The notes under the pieces are model-generated. The model searched no databases and was not told the origin of the DNA. It was given only the letters and a program-made list of their open reading frames with translations. Below are positions 18,980 through 27,412 of a stretch of DNA of 64,000 bases, piece after piece (position 1 is the stretch's first letter; every line of letters begins with the position of its first letter). Source of the DNA: Parvibaculum sp045863935 (lineage in GTDB: Bacteria; Pseudomonadota; Alphaproteobacteria; Parvibaculales; Parvibaculaceae). The DNA lies in contig NZ_BTVP01000014.1 in NCBI RefSeq assembly GCF_045863935.1, positions 20,879 to 84,878 on the forward strand, given 5' to 3'. The translations under genes were made by a program, and so were the position numbers.

Positions 18980-20930
18980 GCCGACGGCGCGGCGGCCAAT
19001 TGCCGCCGGGTTGGCGCTTATCGCCACCCTGTCGGTTCCGGGTGCTGCGGCGTTCGCCCAGGAGGCGAATGTGCTGCAGGCGCCTTCGGGTATGCAGCCC
19101 GCGCGGCCGGTCCCGCAATCGCTTGCCTCGCCACCTTCGGTAGCTGGAGAGACGGCGCCCGCGTCTGCCGCCGGGCCGCAGAGCATCGTTCCGCCCGGCT
19201 ATGGCGCGACCACGCCTTCGTCCGCGATGCCCGATGCCGGACCTTCGCAGTTCTTCCCCGCGGGCCAGCAGGTCACCGAACCGAGCGTTCGCGTACTGAG
19301 CTCCATCCCGGGGCAGAGCGGCACGGGCATCGAAATGGGAACGCTTTCGGGCGTTGATGCCTCCACTGCCGGTCTCTTGAGCGCCCAGCAGGGCGGCTTC
19401 GGCGCGACGATGTGGCGCGGCGCATCGCGCGCGGATATCGACAGCTATATCGCCCGTCTTCCTGTGCCCTCGCGCTCACCGGTGATGACCGATCTCGCCC
19501 GCCGCCTTCTTCTCACGGGCGCACAGCCGCCCGAGGGAGCGGGAAATGCAGGCTCGCTTCTGGCGACGCGGCTCGACCTCCTGATTGCGGCCGGACATAC
19601 GCAGGCAGCGCTCGACCTCGCGCAGGCGGCGGGCAAAGACAGGTCGCCGGGCGTTGCGGCGGGGCTTGCCCGCGCCGCGCTCGCGCAGGACAACGAGCGA
19701 CTCGCTTGCGATGCGCTCAAGGACATTCCGCCGGGCAACGACCCGGCCCATGACGCGATGGCCGCCTTCGCGGTCAAGCTCAGCACCTATTGCCAGATCG
19801 CGGCGGGCAACCGCGAGATTGCGAGCCTCACGCTCGATCTCGCGCGCGAGGAAGGGCTCGACGACCCGCTCTTCTACTCTCTTGCGAGCGAAGCGGCGGC
19901 GGGCATCGTCCTGCGTGCGCCGGAACCGAACGAGCTTGGCATCGTCGATGCCGCCTTCTACCGGCTTGCGAAGCGGGATCTGCCCGGCAATGCCGCCGCA
20001 CTGGCCGCCCCGGCTCTTCTGCCCTCGCTTCTCGACGATCCTTCGATATCGGACGAAAGCAAGGTCGAGGCAGCGGAGCGGGCGGCGGCCTACGGTCTCA
20101 TCGACGGGCGCGGTCTTGCCGCCTTCTACAAGAAGCCGAGTTTCACGCCGGAGCAGATGGCGGGGCTTTTCACTTCCGATATCCCCGAAACGTCGCCTCT
20201 CCGCCGCGCCATGATCTATCAGGCGATCGGGTCGGCGGTTGCGGCGGACGAGCGGATCCAGCTCTTCAAGCTTGCCTTTGCGACGGCGGAATCCGCCGGG
20301 CTCTACTATCCGACGGTGGAAGCGCTATATCCTGAACTTCAGGTGATGGAGCCGAACGAAGCGCTTCGGCCTCTTGCGCCAGCCGCGACACGTGCCTTCA
20401 TTGCCATCGGCGAGCAGACGAAGGCGCAGAACTGGTTCGCCCTGATGACATCCGGCGGCCAGATGCTTGGCCGCGATGCGCGGGAATTGTCGGGCCTCAT
20501 GCGCGTCGCCGGCGGATCGCCGGGCGCTTTCGACGGCAAGCAACTCTCGGCCGAGATCGTTGCCGATCTCAGGTCAGGCGTTAAGGCAACGCAGTTCTAT
20601 GCCGCGAGCGAGGCGATGCTGCTGGACGCACTCGGGTTCCAGTTGGACCCGGCCGTATGGGATGCGCTGCTCGATGCGCGCGGTGCATTGACGGGAAAGG
20701 TTCCGGCCGAGGCCCTGCTCAATCAGTTGCAGGCGGCGGGAGCCAGGAACGCGTTAGGCGAAACCGTCCTGCTGGCGCTCGATGCGGTCGGGCAGACGGG
20801 CCCCGGTTCGGTTCATCCACGTGGTGTGTCGCAGGCGGTATCGAGCCTTCGGGCAGTCGGTCTTGAAAGCGAGGCGCGACGTCTCGCATTGGAAGCGCTG
20901 ATGGCAAGAAGCGGTGCCGGGCGCGGTTGA
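18960..20930 (+). CDS. large exported alpha-helical protein of unknown function
   Basis: A 656-residue protein with an N-terminal signal peptide (PIAAGLALIATLSVPGAAAFAQ). Residues ~35-150 are low-complexity Pro/Ala/Ser/Gly-rich, probably a flexible linker. From ~165 to the end the sequence is a long Ala/Leu-rich helical array (for example LDLLIAAGHTQAALDLAQAAG and RSPGVAAGLARAALAQDNERLACDALKDIP) that resembles a TPR-like or alpha-solenoid scaffold. I recall similar proteins in other alphaproteobacteria, sometimes called 'antifreeze glycopeptide polyprotein', a label without functional support. The start overlaps the 47-residue membrane gene and xerD follows after 16 bases, so the three form one operon. 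Confidence 0.75.
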   Translation: MTSSRVKPTARRPIAAGLALIATLSVPGAAAFAQEANVLQAPSGMQPARPVPQSLASPPSVAGETAPASAAGPQSIVPPGYGATTPSSAMPDAGPSQFFPAGQQVTEPSVRVLSSIPGQSGTGIEMGTLSGVDASTAGLLSAQQGGFGATMWRGASRADIDSYIARLPVPSRSPVMTDLARRLLLTGAQPPEGAGNAGSLLATRLDLLIAAGHTQAALDLAQAAGKDRSPGVAAGLARAALAQDNERLACDALKDIPPGNDPAHDAMAAFAVKLSTYCQIAAGNREIASLTLDLAREEGLDDPLFYSLASEAAAGIVLRAPEPNELGIVDAAFYRLAKRDLPGNAAALAAPALLPSLLDDPSISDESKVEAAERAAAYGLIDGRGLAAFYKKPSFTPEQMAGLFTSDIPETSPLRRAMIYQAIGSAVAADERIQLFKLAFATAESAGLYYPTVEALYPELQVMEPNEALRPLAPAATRAFIAIGEQTKAQNWFALMTSGGQMLGRDARELSGLMRVAGGSPGAFDGKQLSAEIVADLRSGVKATQFYAASEAMLLDALGFQLDPAVWDALLDARGALTGKVPAEALLNQLQAAGARNALGETVLLALDAVGQTGPGSVHPRGVSQAVSSLRAVGLESEARRLALEALMARSGAGRG

Positions 20931-20946
20931 GTAAAGGGTGAGTTAC

Positions 20947-21906
20947 ATGTCGAAAGAGTCTCAGGAGCGCGGACAACATCTCGAGGCATTTCTCGAAATG
21001 CTGAGTGCGGAGCGCGGCGCGGCCCGCAACACGCTCGATGCCTATGAACGCGACCTGAAAGACTTTACCGGCTTTCTTGCCGCTCGCGGCAAACCGGTGA
21101 CAAGCGCCACCGCCAAGGACATCCGCGACTATCTCGAAGGGCTGTCGGAGCAGGGCCTTTCCGCTTCCACCGCCGCGCGCCGCCTTTCCGCCATTCGCCA
21201 GTTCCACGGCTTTCTGTTTGCCGATGGCGTTCGTTCCGACGACCCATGCGGATCGATCGAGGGTCCGCGCCGTGCGCGTCCCTTGCCGAAAACCTTGACC
21301 GTCGAGGAGGTCGATGCGCTTCTCGCCGCCGCGCAGCGCGCGGAGGACGGACGCACGCAGGAAGAGACGGTGCTCGCCTACAAGCGGGCACGGCTCGTCT
21401 GCCTGATGGAAGTTCTTTATGCGACGGGCCTTCGCGTTTCCGAGCTTGTCGGGTTGCCGCTGTCGGCGGTGCGGGGCGATGAGCGCTTCCTGGCCGTCAG
21501 CGGCAAGGGCGGGCGCGAACGGCTGGTGCCGCTGTCGGAAACGGCGCGCGCGGCCATCGATGCCTATCTGCCGCTTCGGTCCATGCGTCTCGGCGACCAG
21601 GTTTCCCCCTGGCTCTTCCCGTCGCGCGGCAGGCAGGGTCATCTCACGCGGCACCGTTTCGCTCAACTTCTCAAAGACCTTTCGGTGGCCGCCGGTCTCG
21701 ACCAGTCGCGCGTCTCGCCGCACACGCTGCGCCATGCTTTCGCCAGTCACCTGCTTGCGAATGGTGCGGATCTGAGAGCCGTGCAGCAGATGCTCGGCCA
21801 CGCCGATATCTCGACGACGCAGATCTACACCCATGTGCTCGACGAGCGGCTGAAGGAACTGGTGCAGACGCATCATCCGCTCGCCAGGAAGGGCAAAGCC
21901 TCCTAA
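20947..21906 (+). CDS. xerD: tyrosine recombinase XerD
   Basis: A 319-residue tyrosine recombinase that with XerC resolves chromosome dimers at dif. The N-terminal SAM-like DNA-binding domain (~10-95) precedes the catalytic domain, in which every active-site residue is present: Arg163 (ATGLRVSEL), Lys187 (SGKGGRER), His259 and Arg262 (HTLRH), His285 (LGHADI) and nucleophile Tyr294 (TTQIYTHV). I prefer the ATG at 20947, which follows AGGGTG; a GTG three codons earlier is possible. I call it XerD rather than XerC from its lineage context (near aroK and accA), so that distinction is less certain than the family. Confidence 0.92.
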   Translation: MSKESQERGQHLEAFLEMLSAERGAARNTLDAYERDLKDFTGFLAARGKPVTSATAKDIRDYLEGLSEQGLSASTAARRLSAIRQFHGFLFADGVRSDDPCGSIEGPRRARPLPKTLTVEEVDALLAAAQRAEDGRTQEETVLAYKRARLVCLMEVLYATGLRVSELVGLPLSAVRGDERFLAVSGKGGRERLVPLSETARAAIDAYLPLRSMRLGDQVSPWLFPSRGRQGHLTRHRFAQLLKDLSVAAGLDQSRVSPHTLRHAFASHLLANGADLRAVQQMLGHADISTTQIYTHVLDERLKELVQTHHPLARKGKAS

Positions 21907-22802
21907 GGCATTTCGATCCGCGTCAGCTTGTCCGGATTGCGGATCATGTAGAGCGTCGAGATGCGTCCGTCGCTCACACCGAAACTCAACGCCGAGTGCA
22001 CGCCGTTTTCGTCCTGCATGACGAAGCCCGGCAGCCCGTTCACGGTTGCGGGCAGCGTGATGAAGTTTTGCGGGCGCTTCTTCAGGATACCCATGAAGAA
22101 CCTTGTCACGTGGTCGGGCCCGAACAGCGGGTTCAGCGCCGCGATCGCCTTGCCGCCGCCATCCGAATAGAAGACGACATCCTCGCTCAGGCAATCGATC
22201 AGCGCTTGCGGATCGGCGCTGGCGATGGCGGCGCTGAAGGCATTGGCGAGACGCAGATGTTCGCGCGCGCTCGTGTCGAAACGCGGATGCGCGTCCTGCA
22301 CGCGTTTGCGGGCACGGCTCACGGTCTGCCGGCAGGCGGCTTCCGACTTTCCGAGCAGGGCCGCGAGTTCGCCATAGTCGTAGTCAAACGCGTCGTGCAG
22401 CAGGAAAGCCGCGCGCTCTTCGGGCGCCAGGCGTTCGAGTACGTGAAGCAGCGCCATGGATATGTCGTCGGCGAGCGAAAGCCGTTCCTCGGGTGTCGGT
22501 TCCGTTTCGAGCGCGGCGGAGACGATCGGCTCGGGAAGCCATGACCCGATATAGGTCTCGCGGCGTGCGCGCGCGGCGCGCAACTGGTCTATGCCGAGCC
22601 GCGCGACGGTCGTCACCAGCCATGCTTCCGGATTGCGGATGGCGGAAACGTCCGACCCCCGCCAGCGGAACCAGGCTTCCTGCACGACGTCCTCGGCATC
22701 GCTTGCCGAACCGAGGATGCGGTAGGCGACCGCGAAGACGCGTGCGCGGTGGCGCTCGAAGACGGCGTCCACTTCTGTTGCTTCGCCTGCCGCACCGCTC
22801 AT
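21903..22802 (-). CDS. ECF41-type RNA polymerase sigma factor with C-terminal SnoaL-like domain
   Basis: A 299-residue sigma factor: sigma-2 (~10-80, AYRILGSASDAEDVVQEAWFRW), sigma-4 (~110-170, DYGELAALLGKSEAACRQTVSRARKR) and a fused SnoaL/NTF2-like C-terminal domain (~180-299). Three signatures I associate with group ECF41 are exact: WLPEP in the linker (88-92), DGGGK (214-218) and NPDKL (289-293). In this group the C-terminal domain replaces an anti-sigma factor. Its ATG overlaps the stop of the carboxymuconolactone decarboxylase-like gene by four bases. A matching promoter lies upstream of the operon at 23840-23866, pointing to autoregulation. The inducing signal is unknown. Confidence 0.93.
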   Translation of the reverse strand: MSGAAGEATEVDAVFERHRARVFAVAYRILGSASDAEDVVQEAWFRWRGSDVSAIRNPEAWLVTTVARLGIDQLRAARARRETYIGSWLPEPIVSAALETEPTPEERLSLADDISMALLHVLERLAPEERAAFLLHDAFDYDYGELAALLGKSEAACRQTVSRARKRVQDAHPRFDTSAREHLRLANAFSAAIASADPQALIDCLSEDVVFYSDGGGKAIAALNPLFGPDHVTRFFMGILKKRPQNFITLPATVNGLPGFVMQDENGVHSALSFGVSDGRISTLYMIRNPDKLTRIEMP

Positions 22803-23353
22803 GCCGCTCTCGCCTCCCTTAGCGCTGCGTCGGTGGCCTTGCCCGCGACGACGACGCGCTGGCATGCCTGACCATATCCCATTGCGCGCTTCACTGTCGG
22901 GAAGACGCGGGTCGAGGCGATGGCCAAAGCGATCTCGGCGAGACCCGCCTTGCCCCAGCGCCGTTCGACGGCGCTTCGCAGGTCTTCCGACCTCGCATCG
23001 CGCGCGGACAGGTGCTTTGCAAATTCGAAGGCGAGTCTCGTTTCCTCGTCCATGGCGGCGAGGTTTTCCTCGACCGCCGCGCGGAGGATTTCCGGCCGGG
23101 CGCCGGCGACGAGTGACAGATTGATGACAGTCTGAAGACAGGGCCCGCAATCTTCTGCATGAACGGCCGCGATGCGCACCGCGCAGGCCGCGTCGAGCGG
23201 CAGCGCGCCGCGATGCCGGCTCATCGGCAGGAAAAGCGCAAAACGCCAGAAGCCTGCGGGCGATCCCGCATATAGATCGCGCATGAAGTCGGCGCTTTCG
23301 CCTGTCATGGCCTCCTGCTTGCGGATCAGACGGGCGATGATGTTTTTCAGCAT
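22799..23353 (-). CDS. carboxymuconolactone decarboxylase/AhpD-like protein
   Basis: A 184-residue all-helical protein with a CxxC pair (Cys69, Cys72 in AEDCGPCLQTV), as in the redox-active AhpD/CMD family. The histidine usually found four residues after the second Cys is absent, so activity may differ. The start at 23353 follows GGGGAGAAG. It is coupled to the sigma factor gene by an ATGA overlap. ECF41 sigma factors are known to occur beside 'COE' genes (carboxymuconolactone decarboxylase, oxidoreductase or epimerase), and this fits exactly. Probably a target of that sigma factor; substrate unknown. Confidence 0.85.
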   Translation of the reverse strand: MLKNIIARLIRKQEAMTGESADFMRDLYAGSPAGFWRFALFLPMSRHRGALPLDAACAVRIAAVHAEDCGPCLQTVINLSLVAGARPEILRAAVEENLAAMDEETRLAFEFAKHLSARDARSEDLRSAVERRWGKAGLAEIALAIASTRVFPTVKRAMGYGQACQRVVVAGKATDAALREARAA

Positions 23354-23370
23354 AATTCTTCTCCCCTGCG

Positions 23371-23799
23371 TCAGGCGTTTAAACGGGCCGGCGCGCACCA
23401 CCAGGTGAGCGCTGCGGAGACAAGCGGGGGCAGGAAGACACCGGGCAGGTCGATCAGGATGTGCTCGACAGGAAGCCGGGCGGCGGCGATGTCCCAGACG
23501 TGAAGGAGGGCGTGCAGGACGAGATAGAGCGTGACGGCGCCGAGAAGAGCCACGGCATGCACCGGCCAGCGGATGGCGGCAGCGCTCAGGGTGGCGAGCA
23601 TCAGGTAGGCAACGCCGATATCCCTTACAAAGTGCGGATTGTAGGGGCCTGTGTTCGGCACGCCGTCGATCGACGCATACCAGCCGGCGGGGTCGGCGAG
23701 CATCCAGATCGCGTTGACGAGCCACACGAGGGCGAAGATGCCGAGCACGATGCGCTTTGCCGGGCGGTGAGGGGTGAGGGTGGCGGTGAGCTCTGTCAT
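23371..23799 (-). CDS. DoxX/DUF4345-like four-span membrane protein
   Basis: A 142-residue protein with four hydrophobic segments and the conserved FVRDIGVAYLMLA motif after the second, as I recall for DoxX-like/DUF4345 proteins. The start at 23799 follows CCGGAGG. It is the first gene of the ECF41 operon, 17 bases before the CMD-like gene and about 40 bases after the ECF41-type promoter. Role unknown; membership of the operon suggests a stress or redox-related membrane function. Confidence 0.75.
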   Translation of the reverse strand: MTELTATLTPHRPAKRIVLGIFALVWLVNAIWMLADPAGWYASIDGVPNTGPYNPHFVRDIGVAYLMLATLSAAAIRWPVHAVALLGAVTLYLVLHALLHVWDIAAARLPVEHILIDLPGVFLPPLVSAALTWWCAPARLNA

Positions 23800-23839
23800 G
23801 GAACCTCCGGGCTCTTGATACGGTGTTTTCACAATCCCA

Positions 23840-23866
23840 GACGGTTCGGGTGCCCGGATTGTGACA
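23840..23866 (-). promoter_or_regulatory. ECF41-type promoter, probably autoregulatory
   Basis: On the minus strand TGTCACA (23866-23860) is followed after exactly 16 bases by CGTC (23843-23840). This equals the ECF41 target pattern I know from published work (TGTCACA-N16-CGTC). It lies about 40 bases upstream of the first gene of the operon that ends with an ECF41 sigma factor. Confidence 0.8.
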
Positions 23867-24032
23867 GGCAGGCCGTGAGGCGCAGGATTCCGCCATTTAC
23901 CTTCGGCTCCAGCGCCGGTTGACAAGGGCGCGGGGGCGGGCCAGTGTGCCGCGCACTTGCAAAAAGGCGGGTCCCCGAAAGGCCCGCTCGCCGGTTCCGC
24001 ATATGCGGCCGGACAGGAGCTGCCGGAGCGCG

Positions 24033-24992
24033 ATGCATACCTATCTCGATTTCGAGAAACCGATTGCGGAACTGGAAGGCAAAGTGCAGGAGCTGAAGCT
24101 CCTCGCACAGGACGATCCATCCGTCAGCATTGGCGACGAAGTGTCGAAGCTGGAGCAGAAGGCCGCCCAGCTTCTTCAGGAAACCTACGCCTCCCTCACG
24201 CCGTGGCAGAAAGTGCAGGTCGCGCGTCATCCGGCCCGGCCCCATTTCCTCGATTACATCGAACGTATGGTGGAGGATTTCACGCCGCTCGCGGGCGACC
24301 GCGTCTATGGCGAGGATTCGGCGATCGTCGGTGGACTCGGCCGGTTCCGTGGCCGCTCGGTCATGTTCATCGGTCATGAGAAGGGCTCGGACACGCAGAG
24401 CCGGCTCAAGCACAATTTCGGCATGGCGCGGCCCGAGGGATACCGCAAGGCGATCCGCCTGATGACGCTCGCGGAGCGCTTCGGCATTCCGGTCGTCACG
24501 CTTGCCGACACGTCGGGCGCCTATCCCGGCATGGAGAGCGAGGAGCGAAGCGTCGCCGAGGCGATCGCGCGCTCGACGGACCGTTGCCTCTCGCTCGGTG
24601 TGCCGCTCATTTCGGTCATCATCGGTGAAGGCATGTCGGGCGGCGCCATTGGCATCGCGTGTGGCAACCGCGTTCTCATGCTTGAGCATTCGATCTACAG
24701 CGTCATCTCGCCCGAAGGCGCTTCCTCCATCCTGTGGCGGAGTTCCGACAAGGCGAAGGACGCCGCCACGGCCATGAAGATCACGGCGCAGCATCTCCAT
24801 GAGCTTGGCGTGATCGACCGCATCCTGCCCGAGCCCATCGGCGGCGCGCATCGCGAGCGCCACCAGATGATCAAGGAGACGGGCGACGCGATTGCCGAGG
24901 AACTGAAGGGGCTCGAGAAACTCGACGCCGACTCGATCAGGCGCCTCCGCCGCGAGAAGTTCCTGGCGATGGGCCGCATCGGCCTTTCCTGA
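24033..24992 (+). CDS. accA: acetyl-CoA carboxylase carboxyltransferase subunit alpha
   Basis: A 319-residue subunit which with AccD transfers CO2 from carboxybiotin to acetyl-CoA, the committed step of fatty acid synthesis. It begins with MHTYLDFEKPIAELEGK; the crotonase-like core includes FIGHEKG, NFGMARPEGYRKA, DTSGAYPGMESEERS and GEGMSGGAIGIACGNRVLMLEHSIYSVISPEG. The ATG at 24033 follows a GGAG site. It is divergent from the ECF41 operon and appears to be a single gene. Confidence 0.97.
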   Translation: MHTYLDFEKPIAELEGKVQELKLLAQDDPSVSIGDEVSKLEQKAAQLLQETYASLTPWQKVQVARHPARPHFLDYIERMVEDFTPLAGDRVYGEDSAIVGGLGRFRGRSVMFIGHEKGSDTQSRLKHNFGMARPEGYRKAIRLMTLAERFGIPVVTLADTSGAYPGMESEERSVAEAIARSTDRCLSLGVPLISVIIGEGMSGGAIGIACGNRVLMLEHSIYSVISPEGASSILWRSSDKAKDAATAMKITAQHLHELGVIDRILPEPIGGAHRERHQMIKETGDAIAEELKGLEKLDADSIRRLRREKFLAMGRIGLS

Positions 24993-25106
24993 ACCATTCC
25001 GGAGCTAAATGCGTCCAGCCGGGATCTCCCGATTCACATTCCATTAAGCATGTCCTCCTAGAACGAAAGCGGTTGTCTCGTTTTCGTCCACCGAGGGGCT
25101 TTGCGC

Positions 25107-25631
25107 ATGCTTGCCGAACCCGAAGTCCTGCAAACCGCGGGCGCGAAGCGGTTCTTCGGCTACTGGAACAACCTGCCCAAGGATGGGGTGGTTCCGGACC
25201 GGAGCGACTTCAGCCCGGCGGGCATCGCATCGCTGATGCCGGCGGTAACCTTGCTCGAAATCGTCTCGGAGGACCTCATCCTGCAGCGCCTTGCCGGGAC
25301 GGCTATCTGCCGGGTCATGGGCTTCGATCCGACAGGCATGAACGCGCTCGATCTCATCTCGCCTGCAACGCGGCCGGACTATCTCGACCTCATTCACAAG
25401 CAGATATCGACGCCCTGCGGCCGCTGGAACATCCTGCGCAGCCGTCATGACAACATGGTCGACCGGGCGGAGGTGCTCACCTTGCCGATGCATCACCGCC
25501 TGTCGGGGCACTGGATGATCCTTTCCTACTTCGCCGCGCTTGACCCCGTTGCCTACGATCCAGGGCCATATGAAATCCTCGGTTACGAGGACACGCGCTG
25601 GATCGACATAGGTGCCGGCGTTCCGGACTGA
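25107..25631 (+). CDS. PAS_5 family single-domain protein
   Basis: A 174-residue soluble protein consisting of one PAS-like fold, with FFGYWNNLPKDGVVPDRSDFSP near the start and LLEIVSEDLILQRLAGTAICRVMGFDPTGMNALDLI in the core, as in the alphaproteobacterial PAS_5/DUF1457 family. No output domain is attached. The ATG at 25107 has GAGGGG about nine bases upstream. It follows accA on the same strand and is convergent with the SLC13 gene. Function unknown; relatives are abundant single-domain putative sensors. Confidence 0.8.
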   Translation: MLAEPEVLQTAGAKRFFGYWNNLPKDGVVPDRSDFSPAGIASLMPAVTLLEIVSEDLILQRLAGTAICRVMGFDPTGMNALDLISPATRPDYLDLIHKQISTPCGRWNILRSRHDNMVDRAEVLTLPMHHRLSGHWMILSYFAALDPVAYDPGPYEILGYEDTRWIDIGAGVPD

Positions 25632-25636
25632 GGCGC

Positions 25637-27412
25637 TCAAGCCCAGAAGAGCATGATGAGCGGCACGGCGATGATCGTCACCATCACCTCGAGTGGCAGG
25701 CCGAGCCGCCAGTAATCCGAAAACCTGTATCCGCCGGGGCCCATGACCAGCGTGTTCGACTGGTGGCCGATGGGCGTCAGGAAGGAACAGCTCGCGCCGA
25801 TGGCGACGGTCATCAGGAAGGCGTCGGGGTTCACGTCCAGCGCCTGCGCCGTTGCAATGGAGATCGGTGCCATGATGAGCGCCGTAGCGGCGTTGTTTAT
25901 AACATCCGTCAGAAGCATCGTGGCGACGAGAAGAAGGGTGACGATCGCCCACACCGGCAAAACCCCCGCCATACCGGCAATACTTTCTGCGACAAGAGCG
26001 TCGGCGCCGGTATTGCTGAGCGCCTGACCGACCGGGATCATCGCGCCGAGCAGCACGATCACCGGCCAGTCGACATGCTTGTAGAGGTCGCGGAGCGGCA
26101 GGATGCCGATGATGACATAAAGCAGGATCGCCGCGATGAAGGCGATGGCAAGGGGCAGCACGCCCGCCATCGAAAGCGCGATGGCGCCGGCGAAAATGGC
26201 AAAAGCCGTGCCGAGCCGTCGCGGTCCGCCAAGGCGCAGGCCGCGCTCGGGAAGCGGCAGAAGGCCGAGTTCGGCCGGCACTTTCGGATCCTGGCTCTCT
26301 CGTGTTTGCAGGAGCAGGACGTCGCCGGTCTGGAACCGGACATTGTGCAGCCGTCCGCCGATCGGCTCGCCCTGCCGCGCCACCGCAAAGAGCTGGAATT
26401 CCCCTTGGGCAAGCCGCGCCAGCGTGCGCGGCCCGAAGCCGATCAGCGGCGAATTCGGCGCGACGATCGCTTCCATGAGCTTGAGGGCGGAGCTCGTGAT
26501 GTCCGACCGGATTTCACCTTCGGGGCCGACGAGTTCCAGTTCCTGCTTGCCCAGGAATTCGGTGAGATCGGTTGGATCGGCGCGCAGGATGAATATGTCT
26601 CCCGCTTCGATGGGTTGCCAGGGTTCGGGCTGGTAGAGCTGTCCGTCCGCGCGCACGCGCGCGGCGATGGCGATGTCCTCGCCGGCCGCCGTCTTCATAT
26701 GCGCGACGCGCTTTCCTGTGAGCGGGCTCTTCGATTTCACGCGCACTTCGACGACATATTCCTCAAGCGTGAACATGTCCTCGGGCTGCACACCGCCCTT
26801 GCGTTCGCTCGGAATGAGCCGCCACGCGCCGAGGGCGATGAAGAGAATGCCGCCCACAGCGACCGGAAGGCCCACCCAGGCGAAGTCGAACATGTGGAAG
26901 GCTTCGTTCGAATAGGAACTGCGGAAGCTCGCGATGATGATGTTTGGCGGCGTGCCGATAAGCGTGATCATGCCGCCGAGCATCGAGCCGAAAGCGAGCG
27001 GCATCAGCAAAATGGCGGGAGGGCGCCCGCGCTCGGCAGCCGTTGCAAGCGCGACAGGCAGCATGATCGCGAGGGCGCCAACGTTGTTCATGAATGACGA
27101 GGCGAGCGCGACGACACCGGTGAGGATGGCGATGTGACCGGTCGTGGTCTTCGTCAGCGGCACGATCCGCTGCACGACGACCTCGACGAGGCCGGAGGTG
27201 CGCAGCGCTTCCGATACGACAAGCACGGCGGCGACGGTCACGACGGCGGGATGTCCGAAGCCCGAGAGCAGTTCCGCTGGCTCGGCAAGTCCCGCAAGAG
27301 CGACGGCGACAAGCGCGATCAGCGCCACGATGTCATGCCGCAGCTTGCCGGACGCAAAAAGGGCAAGCGCAAGAAAGAGTATGCCGAATGCAAGGCCCTG
27401 CTCGAGGGTCAT
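25637..27412 (-). CDS. SLC13-family (DASS-like) permease with two TrkA-C domains
   Basis: A 591-residue inner-membrane transporter. Two membrane halves (about residues 1-190 and 395-591) flank two cytoplasmic TrkA-C/RCK-C domains (~205-375). Hallmarks are ASSFMNNVGALAIMLPVA and IGTPPNIIIASFR in the first half and TDVINNAATALIMAPI...GASCSFLTPIGHQSNTLVMGPGGYRFSDYWRLG in the second. This layout occurs in Na+/sulfate, dicarboxylate and related anion carriers; the substrate cannot be read from sequence. The ATG at 27412 overlaps the stop of the upstream epoxide hydrolase gene by four bases, so they are cotranscribed. Confidence 0.9.
   Translation of the reverse strand: MTLEQGLAFGILFLALALFASGKLRHDIVALIALVAVALAGLAEPAELLSGFGHPAVVTVAAVLVVSEALRTSGLVEVVVQRIVPLTKTTTGHIAILTGVVALASSFMNNVGALAIMLPVALATAAERGRPPAILLMPLAFGSMLGGMITLIGTPPNIIIASFRSSYSNEAFHMFDFAWVGLPVAVGGILFIALGAWRLIPSERKGGVQPEDMFTLEEYVVEVRVKSKSPLTGKRVAHMKTAAGEDIAIAARVRADGQLYQPEPWQPIEAGDIFILRADPTDLTEFLGKQELELVGPEGEIRSDITSSALKLMEAIVAPNSPLIGFGPRTLARLAQGEFQLFAVARQGEPIGGRLHNVRFQTGDVLLLQTRESQDPKVPAELGLLPLPERGLRLGGPRRLGTAFAIFAGAIALSMAGVLPLAIAFIAAILLYVIIGILPLRDLYKHVDWPVIVLLGAMIPVGQALSNTGADALVAESIAGMAGVLPVWAIVTLLLVATMLLTDVINNAATALIMAPISIATAQALDVNPDAFLMTVAIGASCSFLTPIGHQSNTLVMGPGGYRFSDYWRLGLPLEVMVTIIAVPLIMLFWA

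Noticed and set aside
23919..23947. TTGACA upstream of accA as a promoter
   Set aside because: The -35 box is perfect but the sequence 17 bases downstream (CAGTGT) is not a -10 box, so I did not list it.
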